Shown here: in pieces, positions 46,995 to 54,439 of the stretch
How positions within the stretch are numbered: position 1 is the stretch's first letter
Layout of the letters: the number at the start of each line of letters is the position of its first letter
NCBI RefSeq assembly: GCF_021533835.1
Contig: NZ_JAKFYQ010000003.1
Coordinates: forward strand, 294,938 to 358,937
Direction of reading: 5' to 3'
DNA: 64,000 nt
DNA from: Synechococcus sp. Nb3U1
GTDB taxonomy: Bacteria > Cyanobacteriota > Cyanobacteriia > Thermostichales > Thermostichaceae
Notes under the pieces: generated by a model
What the model saw: only the letters and a program-made list of their open reading frames with translations
What the model was told of the DNA's origin: nothing
Database searches by the model: none
Position numbers and translations under genes: made by a program

Positions 46995-47513
46995 TCAATG
47001 CTGCGAAGGAGGAGTCCCCAAAGATGGAGCAAGGGCATGCTCTTCTTCAATGCGACCAATAGTTTGCTGATAACGATGGCGCCAATGAACTAAAGACTCA
47101 TCCGAAATACAATCAATAACTACTTTGATCTCTTGGATCATTTCGTAAGCTTTATCAAATTTCTTCTGGGTTTGTTTTTCCAAATCGGGCTGTTGAAGTT
47201 GAACTATGTGGAGACTCATTTTGATGGTTTGCAGCCGATTTTTGATCAAATCCTCTAGCATTTCTCGAATCTGCTCGATTGCCTCCTGTCTCACCCGTCG
47301 TTGTCGCCGCCGCAGCAACCAGAAGAGAATTCCATGAATAATGCCGACCATTGTTGCAGAGATGGCAGTGGCTATCCAAAATGAGATCCTCATCTGGCTG
47401 GCAATAATACCGATCAAGAAGATGAGCAACAACCCTACCGCAGTCAAAATCAACTCAATGTTGCTAAGGAAAGTTCTATAGGCTCTGGACCAGTTACCAT
47501 TCACAGTTACCAT
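46995..47513 (-). CDS. Membrane protein with coiled-coil cytosolic tail, hypothetical
   Basis: 172 residues. Two membrane segments (about 18-38 and 45-66: LILTAVGLLLIFLIGIIAS; WIATAISATMVGIIHGILFW) precede a basic stretch RRRQRRVR and a helical region (IREMLEDLIKNRLQTIKMSL, HIVQLQ). The helical part recalls histidine-kinase dimerisation helices, but no ATPase domain follows. It lies in a 1.6-kb block free of GGATCC sites and next to AT-rich DNA, suggesting recent acquisition. Function unknown. Confidence 0.6.
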   Translation of the reverse strand: MVTVNGNWSRAYRTFLSNIELILTAVGLLLIFLIGIIASQMRISFWIATAISATMVGIIHGILFWLLRRRQRRVRQEAIEQIREMLEDLIKNRLQTIKMSLHIVQLQQPDLEKQTQKKFDKAYEMIQEIKVVIDCISDESLVHWRHRYQQTIGRIEEEHALAPSLGTPPSQH

Positions 47514-47677
47514 TCATAGGAACTCAACAGAAACTCAACATCTCAATCAAATAAAGCTGTATCTACAGCTGTTGCAAAGCCCATCGACTACTCGTATACT
47601 CACTCATAATTTTTTCATAATTTTATGATTCTATGGCCTATAGTATAATTCACAATATTCTCATAGAATACATAAAA

Positions 47678-47717
47678 TACAAAAATAAATATAGTACTAC
47701 AAAAATAAATATAGTAC
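47678..47717. repeat. Perfect 20-bp tandem duplication in AT-rich spacer
   Basis: The unit TACAAAAATAAATATAGTAC occurs twice head to tail. It lies in a 232-bp spacer of very high AT content (47514-47745) that also has the inverted pair ATTCTATG/CATAGAAT (about 47630 and 47663). The spacer holds no gene and presumably the promoter of the membrane protein gene at 47513. Confidence 0.85.
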
Positions 47718-47745
47718 CGGCGAGGGTAGTGAGCCTGACTCAAAA

Positions 47746-49041
47746 CTAGCGAGAAATTCTCTTGAGCAGTCGCCTGAGGGAGCGCTTAAGGGGCTTGCGA
47801 CGAATTTTTCGCTTTAGCCGGCGTTGTAGAGGTTTTTTGGCTGTTTCGACCCTGGGCTGAAAGGGATCCGGAGGGGTGGAAGCGAAAGTCAATCGGTGTT
47901 GCAGCTGAAGGGTTTCGGACTCTAGCGCTTTGAATTCTAGCTGGCAACTCTCTAGCTCCTGCCGGAGGATTCGGTTCTCCTGCTCAAGTTGCTGGATGTG
48001 CTTCAGGAGTTTCTCTTGATCAACCACCGGGGTCGCAGAAGTGAGCACCGAGCTGTGTAAGTTCTTGCTGTCTCGCATCGCCTGAGCGGCCCGTCGCAAG
48101 AAAGCAACCCCCTTGGGATCATCGTTGTCCATGAGGCTGGCGGCCCCAAAATGCAGCTGCACCGGCAGAGCTTGTCCACTCACCACAAAGGGATCCTGAA
48201 TCATCCGCTGACAGCAGCGTTCGGCGGCAATTTGTGTGGCGGCTAGGGTGCTCCCAGGGAGCAGAATGATGAACTGACCCTCGTCATAGCAAAACAGATC
48301 ATCTCCCTCGCGCAGGTTGTTGGCCAGACGATCCGTAAAGAGCTTGAGAAGGGCAGTCCGAGCTTGGGCATCCAACCCTTGGCTAAGAGAGCTGAGGTTG
48401 GCTAAGCGCAGCACAAACAAACTGAGGGGTTCTGATTGAGCACGGGCTTGAGCCACCCGCGAGGGCAAACGGGTCACCAAATCCTGACGATTGCCCACCT
48501 CCAAACCAATCGACTTTACGGGGGATGGAACTTGTTTTTGCCCCGTTTTGATCAGGTGTTGCTGGCGGCGACTTTCCACAATGCGCAGGCCTGCTCGCAC
48601 CCGAGTCATCAACTCTGCCGATTGAAACGGCTTGGAGAGGAACTCATCGGCCCCCGCCTCCAAAGCCCGCTCCATATTATCGTTGCCCTCACGGGCAGTC
48701 ATGATGATGTAGTACACCCAGGCATACTCTGGGGATTGCCGCAACTGCCGACAGAGATCCAAGCCATTCAGAGAGGGCATCACCCAGTCGGCGATGATCA
48801 GATCCGGCGGTTGACGACGAATTTGCTCCAGAGCCGAAGAACCATCCAAAGCATAGGAAATGCTGCAGCCCTGCTTGCCCAAAAAGTTGGACAACATCTC
48901 CGCCACCATGTAGCTATCGTCCACAATCAGGACGTGAGCCCGGATGCTACTGTCTTCGCCTTTGCTAGAAACAGAGCTTGCCTGAGCGCTCTCAGACGTG
49001 GCAGTTGCAGCAACGCTCTCCGGACTGGGATCCATGGGCAA
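47746..49041 (-). CDS. Response regulator with degenerate GGDEF domain and basic coiled-coil tail
   Basis: 431 residues. The receiver domain (about 35-155) has LIVDDSYM, phospho-acceptor Asp in DLIIADWVMPSLNGLDLCRQ and FLSKPFQSAELMTRVRAGL. A GGDEF-like domain (about 185-320) keeps the fold but has CYDEGQFIILLP in place of GGDEF, so it is presumably inactive or a GTP/c-di-GMP sensor. A coiled coil (LKHIQQLEQENRILRQELES) and an Arg/Lys-rich C-terminus (KKPLQRRLKRKIRRKPLKRS) follow; the latter could bind nucleic acid or membrane. No kinase is adjacent. Confidence 0.86.
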   Translation of the reverse strand: MPMDPSPESVAATATSESAQASSVSSKGEDSSIRAHVLIVDDSYMVAEMLSNFLGKQGCSISYALDGSSALEQIRRQPPDLIIADWVMPSLNGLDLCRQLRQSPEYAWVYYIIMTAREGNDNMERALEAGADEFLSKPFQSAELMTRVRAGLRIVESRRQQHLIKTGQKQVPSPVKSIGLEVGNRQDLVTRLPSRVAQARAQSEPLSLFVLRLANLSSLSQGLDAQARTALLKLFTDRLANNLREGDDLFCYDEGQFIILLPGSTLAATQIAAERCCQRMIQDPFVVSGQALPVQLHFGAASLMDNDDPKGVAFLRRAAQAMRDSKNLHSSVLTSATPVVDQEKLLKHIQQLEQENRILRQELESCQLEFKALESETLQLQHRLTFASTPPDPFQPRVETAKKPLQRRLKRKIRRKPLKRSLRRLLKRISR

Positions 49042-49186
49042 ACCAGAGCAGGGTGGAGAAAAAGCCGAGGATGGTCAGTCACCCGCAGACTTTCCATCGT
49101 TATTCTAAGCGGTTGGTATCGATAGCAGCTTCAAATCTGCTTGGATTGTTCCGGGCAATTTGTGGTTGTGGTTGCTCAAGCCGGAT

Positions 49187-49945
49187 TTAGTATCGAATCT
49201 CTAGGGTGACCTGGGCACGTACATTTTGTTCTCCCCCCTCCACGGGTGTAGAAGCTATCTCGGAGCGGGCAAAATCCGCACTGGCTGCCAGGGGGATGGG
49301 GGGTGGCGAAATACGGCCATCGCTGTGGATCTGAATGCGTTCAACTGAACCGAGGGTGAGATTCAAGGCTCCCAACACATCCTGAGCTTGGCGTTGCGCA
49401 TCTTCCACCGCTTGGGCCAAAGCACGGCTTCGCGCCTCCACCAGAGCGGCATCGTCTGCCCGGAAGTTGACCGATTCCACCTGAGTGGCTCCAGCCGCCA
49501 CTGCTTCATCCAGTACTTGTCCGGCACTGGCCACAGGCACCTCGAACTGGACGCTGTTTTGCCCTTGTACCCCCGTCAATCGAGACTGGCCATCTCGATA
49601 GTCGTATTGCGGATACAGGGAGATCCCCGTGGTTTGCAGAGCATTGACCTGTAGCTCTTTGAGGCGAGTCACCAGGCGCTCTGAGCTTTCTGCCACCTGC
49701 TGCTGTACGGTTTGGGCCGAGTTTCCTCGGAGTATTACCCCCAAGCGAATTTGGGCAATAGAAGTCTCGACTTGAGTGGATCCCTGCCCTGTCACTGTTA
49801 ATATCCGGGATCCCTCCCCAGAACTGGCCATAACCCCTCCACCCCCGATCAAGTTCCAACCCAGCAGCGCCACTGCCAGCACCATGCCCAGCCACGCACC
49901 CCCCTTCAGGGATCCCGATGGCAGCCATTTTCGAAAAGGATTCAT
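49187..49945 (-). CDS. SIMPL-domain (DUF541) periplasmic protein
   Basis: 252 residues. A signal anchor (WLGMVLAVALLGWNLIGGGG) precedes the SIMPL domain: ILTVTGQGSTQVETSIAQIR, then SAQTVQQQVAESSERLVTRL, LQTTGISLYPQYDYRDGQ and VNFRADDAALVEARSRALAQ AVEDA. Bacterial members are periplasmic or outer-membrane oligomers (YggE, BP26) linked to oxidative stress; the role here is not shown. The 247 bp upstream to 50192 have no supported gene. Confidence 0.85.
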   Translation of the reverse strand: MNPFRKWLPSGSLKGGAWLGMVLAVALLGWNLIGGGGVMASSGEGSRILTVTGQGSTQVETSIAQIRLGVILRGNSAQTVQQQVAESSERLVTRLKELQVNALQTTGISLYPQYDYRDGQSRLTGVQGQNSVQFEVPVASAGQVLDEAVAAGATQVESVNFRADDAALVEARSRALAQAVEDAQRQAQDVLGALNLTLGSVERIQIHSDGRISPPPIPLAASADFARSEIASTPVEGGEQNVRAQVTLEIRY

Positions 49946-50192
49946 GTCTTGGTTCCCCTTAAGTGAGATGGATTGCCGGATGAGGGTTTGTGGCGATTCA
50001 GTGCTTATTCAAACGCTATCTATATCCAGCGTGTGATCTGATCCAATCTTGTCTTCGGAGGCCGCGGATAGGGCAGAAGCGCATACTTAGTGGAAACCAA
50101 GCGTCAGCTCATCCTCTCTAATGCACCGCCCTGGGCTGACAGAAAGCTTAAAGATGAACAGGAGTAGCGCCTGCCTTGAGTTGACCTCACCC

Positions 50193-50501
50193 TCACTCCC
50201 AGCGATCTTCCACCCGATCCGACCATAAACCCCACCACCAACCTCCCAGCCTCACCCAGCCAGTGCGTTCCCGCCCCCAAGAATCCCTGACCCGTACATA
50301 AAACACCCGCTGATAGCGAGAAGTAGTCCAGAAAAAAGGCCCCCGCCGCCAGTACCGTGCCTCTTGGCTCAGGATCTGATAGCCATGCTCTGCTGCCCAG
50401 CGCTGAAGCAATTCTTGGCTCCGTTTCTGCTGCCAAAAAATACTCCAAATACCAAAGCTGATCGCAGCCAGCACCAACAGCAGCAAAGCCAGATCAGACA
50501 T
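50193..50501 (-). CDS. Membrane-anchored hypothetical protein
   Basis: About 102 residues. One N-terminal membrane helix (LALLLLVLAAISFGIWSIFW) is followed by a Trp/Arg-rich domain (YWRRGPFFWTTSRYQRVFYV, WVRLGGWWWGLWSDRVEDRW). Similar small anchored proteins occur in cyanobacteria without known function. ATG 50501 is chosen over ATG 50522 because the helix begins there. The two inner frames on this strand are shadows. Confidence 0.6.
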   Translation of the reverse strand: MSDLALLLLVLAAISFGIWSIFWQQKRSQELLQRWAAEHGYQILSQEARYWRRGPFFWTTSRYQRVFYVRVRDSWGRERTGWVRLGGWWWGLWSDRVEDRWE

Positions 50502-50668
50502 GAAAGGGAAGCGGGTATGCAAAAGAGGCCGCTACTGCCAATCTTAAGATGGCCCATCCAGAGGGTGGATCCCTTGGCTGTAAAAGTTAACCGACTGTTG
50601 TGAGGGATCCCTGGTCAACCGCGTATGATCGAGATGGGTGGTCAGAATCTATCAGGATCTATTCGAGA

Positions 50669-50926
50669 ATGGCCGAATCGAAACTGCGGCAACTACTGCA
50701 CAATCTAGATGCCGAACTGCAAAAAACTCCTGGTCTGGATGAGAAGCAGCGACAACAGATTGCCTCCATCCGTCAAGAAGTGGAAGCTGTATTGGCTGAA
50801 ATGGGATCCCCAACCCAGAGCAAAGATCGCATCGGAGAAGCTGTCGGACTCTTTGAAACCTCTCACCCAAAGCTCACTCTGATTTTGGAGCAGGTGATCG
50901 ACACGCTGGCAGGAATGGGTTTTTAA
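50669..50926 (+). CDS. DUF4404 family protein
   Basis: An 85-residue, largely helical protein: LRQLLHNLDAELQKTPGLDE, KQRQQIASIRQEVEAVLAEM, then LFETSHPKLTLILEQVIDTL AGMGF. This is the pattern of DUF4404, whose function is unknown. The frame is open from 50600, but ATG 50669 fits the family start. It lies 49 bp before the next gene on the same strand, which also encodes a helical protein. Confidence 0.75.
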   Translation: MAESKLRQLLHNLDAELQKTPGLDEKQRQQIASIRQEVEAVLAEMGSPTQSKDRIGEAVGLFETSHPKLTLILEQVIDTLAGMGF

Positions 50927-50975
50927 TTCACCCTATTCACAGCTCAAGGTTTACCGGAAAGGCTCAAGAAGCAAA

Positions 50976-51386
50976 ATGAACAGCCAGAGTCAGGATCGCT
51001 TAGATCGGGTGGAGCAATTGCTGGTTGGGGTAGCTGAACAAACCACGGCCAACACCCATGCCATTGCTCAAATGCGAGAGGCCATCCGGGAGAGCCGCGC
51101 CGAATTTGCCAAGCAAGTCGCCACCAATGCTCAAGGGCTGAGAGAGCTGCAGCAAGTTGTCAGCGAGACTCGCTCTGATCTAGCTCACTTTGCCGAATGG
51201 GCTGAGGAAGTCACTCAAATGTTGGTTAGGCTCACAGCTCTCCAGGAAAGACAAGACCTCGCCCTAGAAGAGATGCGCCGACATCATGCAGAAGCTGACC
51301 AAGGATTTTATGTCCTGCTTGAGGAGGTGCGCTACCTGGTTCGCCGGCCAGACCAGCCGCCGGGGCCACCACCGGATTCAGCCTAA
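50976..51386 (+). CDS. Coiled-coil hypothetical protein
   Basis: 136 residues, almost entirely heptad-like helix from residue 5 to 120 (DRLDRVEQLLVGVAEQTTAN, LRELQQVVSETRSDLAHFAE), with a proline-rich end (RRPDQPPGPPPDSA). Similar short coiled-coil proteins are frequent in cyanobacteria. No domain or function is recognised. It has no GGATCC site, but is too short for that to mean much. Confidence 0.6.
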   Translation: MNSQSQDRLDRVEQLLVGVAEQTTANTHAIAQMREAIRESRAEFAKQVATNAQGLRELQQVVSETRSDLAHFAEWAEEVTQMLVRLTALQERQDLALEEMRRHHAEADQGFYVLLEEVRYLVRRPDQPPGPPPDSA

Positions 51387-51446
51387 AGTCGCACCTAAAG
51401 TCGCATCGGGAATTTCGGAATTCCTCAGCAGAATTGAAGGGCAGTT

Positions 51447-51674
51447 CTAATCCTCATCCACCTCCCATTCCAGCAGGTGTGCATAGGGAGCCACCAAACT
51501 GGGGGTATGAAAGGCAATGGCTCGCAGGGCATGCCAGTCTTCCAAACAGCCAAAGACGGTCGGATAATCATTGCGTTCCAACCGTTCTGCAATGGCTGCC
51601 ACATCAGATTCGGTAAACTGGCGGGGATCCGCCCCCTCGACCGGAGCTTCAATCATTTTGGATCGAGCAGACAT
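51447..51674 (-). CDS. DUF2555 family protein
   Basis: A 75-residue cyanobacterial protein with the family pattern FTESDVAAIAERLERNDYPT, FGCLEDWHALRAIAFHTPSL, PYAHLLEWEVDED. Function unknown; the family is restricted to cyanobacteria and plastid-bearing relatives as far as I recall. ATG 51674 (MSARSKMIEAP) is preferred to the upstream ATG at 51689. Confidence 0.75.
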   Translation of the reverse strand: MSARSKMIEAPVEGADPRQFTESDVAAIAERLERNDYPTVFGCLEDWHALRAIAFHTPSLVAPYAHLLEWEVDED

Positions 51675-51797
51675 AGGCAGCCTGAACACGCTACAACCCG
51701 ATCTTAGCCTCTTTGCCCAGAAGCCCCTCGCCGGGAATGCGGATTTGTACAGGTTCTACATACTACCTGTACTATCTGCCCAGATTGATTGTCTGAC

Positions 51798-52148
51798 CTA
51801 GCGCAAGATTTCAAAATCTAGAACAGGCTCTGTTTGGGTGACGCGGTAATACCCTGCCTGGGTGCGAACCGAGGCTTGATAGGGGCTAGGCAAATCTAGA
51901 GACCGCAGGGGTGGGGCGCTAGTACGCTGATCCAACAGGGTGGTGAAGTAGGTGGTGGTTTGTCGAGCTTGGGAACGCACCACCTCTTCGGGGTAAACAA
52001 CCGGGTCAACATCCCTGCCCGTATCCAACAAAATCGCATCCAGGGCGTTGCCCACTGGATAGGAAGGATAAGCCATTTGGGCAAAAGCAGATCCAAATGG
52101 GATCCCAGCAGACAGACAGCCCAGGGCAATTGCCAAAGTTAGACGCAT
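51798..52148 (-). CDS. Exported hypothetical protein
   Basis: 116 residues with a clear signal peptide MRLTLAIALGCLSAGIPFGS, cut near AFAQ. The mature part (YPVGNALDAILLDTGRDVDP, YFTTLLDQRTSAPPLRSLDL) lacks membrane segments and cysteines. Homologues are known only as hypothetical cyanobacterial proteins. It is divergent from gltX with a 240-bp spacer that shows no further gene. Confidence 0.65.
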   Translation of the reverse strand: MRLTLAIALGCLSAGIPFGSAFAQMAYPSYPVGNALDAILLDTGRDVDPVVYPEEVVRSQARQTTTYFTTLLDQRTSAPPLRSLDLPSPYQASVRTQAGYYRVTQTEPVLDFEILR

Positions 52149-52388
52149 GTGTGTGATTCCTCTTGCGCGACAGCTCGTTCCTCAACACCAGAAAAGAGGG
52201 GATTCCGATATCGCTAATCAGCTCTCATCCCCACAAAACCTACATTTTGACCGGCAGATGAAGCCGATTCTACTCGAAATGTTCAAATCGGCAAGGGTTT
52301 CAGGTGGAGCGGCTGAATATTACCCCAACATGACAAAGGATCCCACCGCCGACTAGGATCTGAATGCTCTGCTCGGGATCCCCCGCCT

Positions 52389-53825
52389 GTGACTGTTCGT
52401 GTTCGCATCGCCCCTAGCCCCACCGGGAATTTGCACATTGGTACCGCCCGGACGGCGGTGTTCAACTGGCTGTATGCCCATCGTCACGGCGGCAAGTTTG
52501 TTTTGCGCATCGAAGATACCGACCGTGATCGCTCTTTACCCCGCTACACTCGCAACATTCTGGCCGGATTGGCTTGGTTGGGGCTGGACTGGGATGAGGG
52601 GCCGATTTATCAATCCAACCACATCGAACGCTATCAGGCAGTTGTACAGCAGCTTCTGGAGCAGGGGTTGGCCTATCGCTGCTATGTCAGCGAGGCAGAA
52701 CTGGAGGAAATGCGCACCGCTCAAAAAGCCGCCGGCAAGGCCCCCCGCTACGATAACCGCCATCGATTCTTAACCGATGCCCAACGAAAAATCTACGAGG
52801 CCGAGGGGCGGCAGCCGGTGATCCGCTTCAAAATCGAGGAGCCGTTGGAGGTCTCTTGGGTAGATTTGATTCGGGGGCAGATTACCTGGAATACCCAGGA
52901 TTTGGGGGGGGATATGGTGATCGCGCGGGCGGATGGCTACCCCCTCTACAATTTGGCCGTGGTGGTGGATGACATCGACATGGCCATTACCCATGTGATT
53001 CGCGGCGAAGATCACATCGGCAATACACCGAAGCAAATTTTGCTCTACCGTGCCCTCGGCCACGAACCACCCCAATTTGCCCACTCCCCCTTGATTTTGA
53101 ACCCGGAAGGGAAGAAGCTCTCCAAACGGGATGGGGCGACATCTGTGGCGGAGTTTCAGCAGATGGGCTTTTTGCCGGAAGCCCTGAAAAACTATTTGGC
53201 CCTGCTCAGTTGGTCACCCCCGGATGGGGAGGAGATTTTCTCGATTGAAAAAGCGGCCACGCTGTTTGATTTCGACCGGGTAACACGCTCGGCGGCCCGC
53301 TTCGACTGGGATAAGCTCAACTGGATCAACAGCCAGTACATCAAACAGCTCTCCCCAACAGAGCTAGTGGAGCGGCTCAGCCCCTTTTGGCAGGCGGCAG
53401 GGTTGGATCTAGCCACAGTGCCGGATCCCGCTTGGCTAGAGGATTTGGCTCGCCTCATTGCCGATGGCATCGACCGCCTGACGGATGCCCCGCCCCTGAG
53501 TCGCTTTTTGTTGCAGGATCCCCTTAGCTACACCTTGCCGGCTTTGGAGCAATTGCGGATCTCGGGGGTGGCCGAGGCTATGGCCGCGATGGCAGACATT
53601 TTAGCCAGTGCCGATCTACCCGAGATTTCGGTAGACAGTTTGAAACTACTGGTGGATCAGGTGGCCAAAGCGCAGGGGATGAAAAAGGGGGTGCTGATGA
53701 AAAGTTTGCGGGCGGCTCTAACGGGGGATTTGCAGGGGCCGGATTTGATGGAATCTTTTGTGCTGCTGCAGCGGCGGGGTTGGGCCTTGGGGCGGCTAGA
53801 GAGGGTGCAGAAGTTGGTCAATTAG
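52389..53825 (+). CDS. gltX: Glutamyl-tRNA synthetase
   Basis: A 478-residue class I synthetase. The HIGH-type motif is PSPTGNLHIGTARTAVFNWL and the KMSKS-type motif is KLSKRDGATS. The Glu-binding region IDMAITHVIRGEDHIGNTPK is intact. The C-terminal anticodon-binding domain ends with ALTGDLQGPDLMESFVLLQR. Cyanobacterial enzymes of this type also charge tRNA-Gln for later amidation. The start is GTG at 52389. Confidence 0.96.
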   Translation: MTVRVRIAPSPTGNLHIGTARTAVFNWLYAHRHGGKFVLRIEDTDRDRSLPRYTRNILAGLAWLGLDWDEGPIYQSNHIERYQAVVQQLLEQGLAYRCYVSEAELEEMRTAQKAAGKAPRYDNRHRFLTDAQRKIYEAEGRQPVIRFKIEEPLEVSWVDLIRGQITWNTQDLGGDMVIARADGYPLYNLAVVVDDIDMAITHVIRGEDHIGNTPKQILLYRALGHEPPQFAHSPLILNPEGKKLSKRDGATSVAEFQQMGFLPEALKNYLALLSWSPPDGEEIFSIEKAATLFDFDRVTRSAARFDWDKLNWINSQYIKQLSPTELVERLSPFWQAAGLDLATVPDPAWLEDLARLIADGIDRLTDAPPLSRFLLQDPLSYTLPALEQLRISGVAEAMAAMADILASADLPEISVDSLKLLVDQVAKAQGMKKGVLMKSLRAALTGDLQGPDLMESFVLLQRRGWALGRLERVQKLVN

Positions 53826-53872
53826 AGTTTCCATTGGGCGCAAGCTAACGCAAGCTAAAAAGGTACCCTCCC

Positions 53873-54313
53873 ATGCAGGCAATAAAAGCCGAGCAAATTT
53901 ATCTAGCGCAGGATACAGAGCAACTCCAGCGGTGTTTTGCAGTGATTCGGCAGCTACGCCCTCATCTCAGTTGGGAAACTTTTCTTCCCCAAGTGCAACG
54001 ACAACAAGTAGCAGGCTATCGTCTAGCTTACTTGGAAGCTCACGGCTCTATCTGTGGGGTAGCAGGGTTTCGTCTGCTAGAGTCACTTTCGAGTGGCAAG
54101 TTTTTGTACGTGGATGATTTGGTAATAGATGCTGAGCAACGCTCACGTGGGTATGGGGCGGCTTTGTTGGATTGGCTCATCGCCTATGCCCGTACAGAAG
54201 GATGCTGCAGCCTTGAACTTGACAGTAGTGTACAGCGAGCAGAAGCTCACCGATTTTATTTTCGGCAGCGACTGCACATTAGTGGCTATCACTTCAGTTT
54301 GAGCTTGGAGTAG
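53873..54313 (+). CDS. GNAT family N-acetyltransferase
   Basis: A 146-residue single GNAT domain. The acetyl-CoA motif A is LVIDAEQRSRGYGAALLDWL (R-x-x-G-x-G/A in SRGYGA), with KFLYVDDLVI before it and LELDSSVQRAEAHRFYFRQR after it. The pattern YVDDLVxxxxxRSxGxG is seen in a broad group with unknown amine substrates. It lacks GGATCC sites over ~0.8 kb, unlike gltX upstream, so it may be a later arrival. Confidence 0.85.
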   Translation: MQAIKAEQIYLAQDTEQLQRCFAVIRQLRPHLSWETFLPQVQRQQVAGYRLAYLEAHGSICGVAGFRLLESLSSGKFLYVDDLVIDAEQRSRGYGAALLDWLIAYARTEGCCSLELDSSVQRAEAHRFYFRQRLHISGYHFSLSLE

Positions 54314-54439
54314 CAACGGCCACTGTGCAGGAGAACACGCGGGGGGAAGGGATCCCTTTTATGATTGTGATCGAGCCAATAGGTCGTGTTCTCTAGCTGG
54401 CCCAACCCTGGTTGCCCTTGAGTTGGGTCTCTGGCCGCT

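Noticed and set aside
50104..50448. 114-codon minus-strand frame
   Set aside because: It overlaps the anchored Trp-rich protein in another frame; the latter has a better start, membrane helix and protein-like composition.
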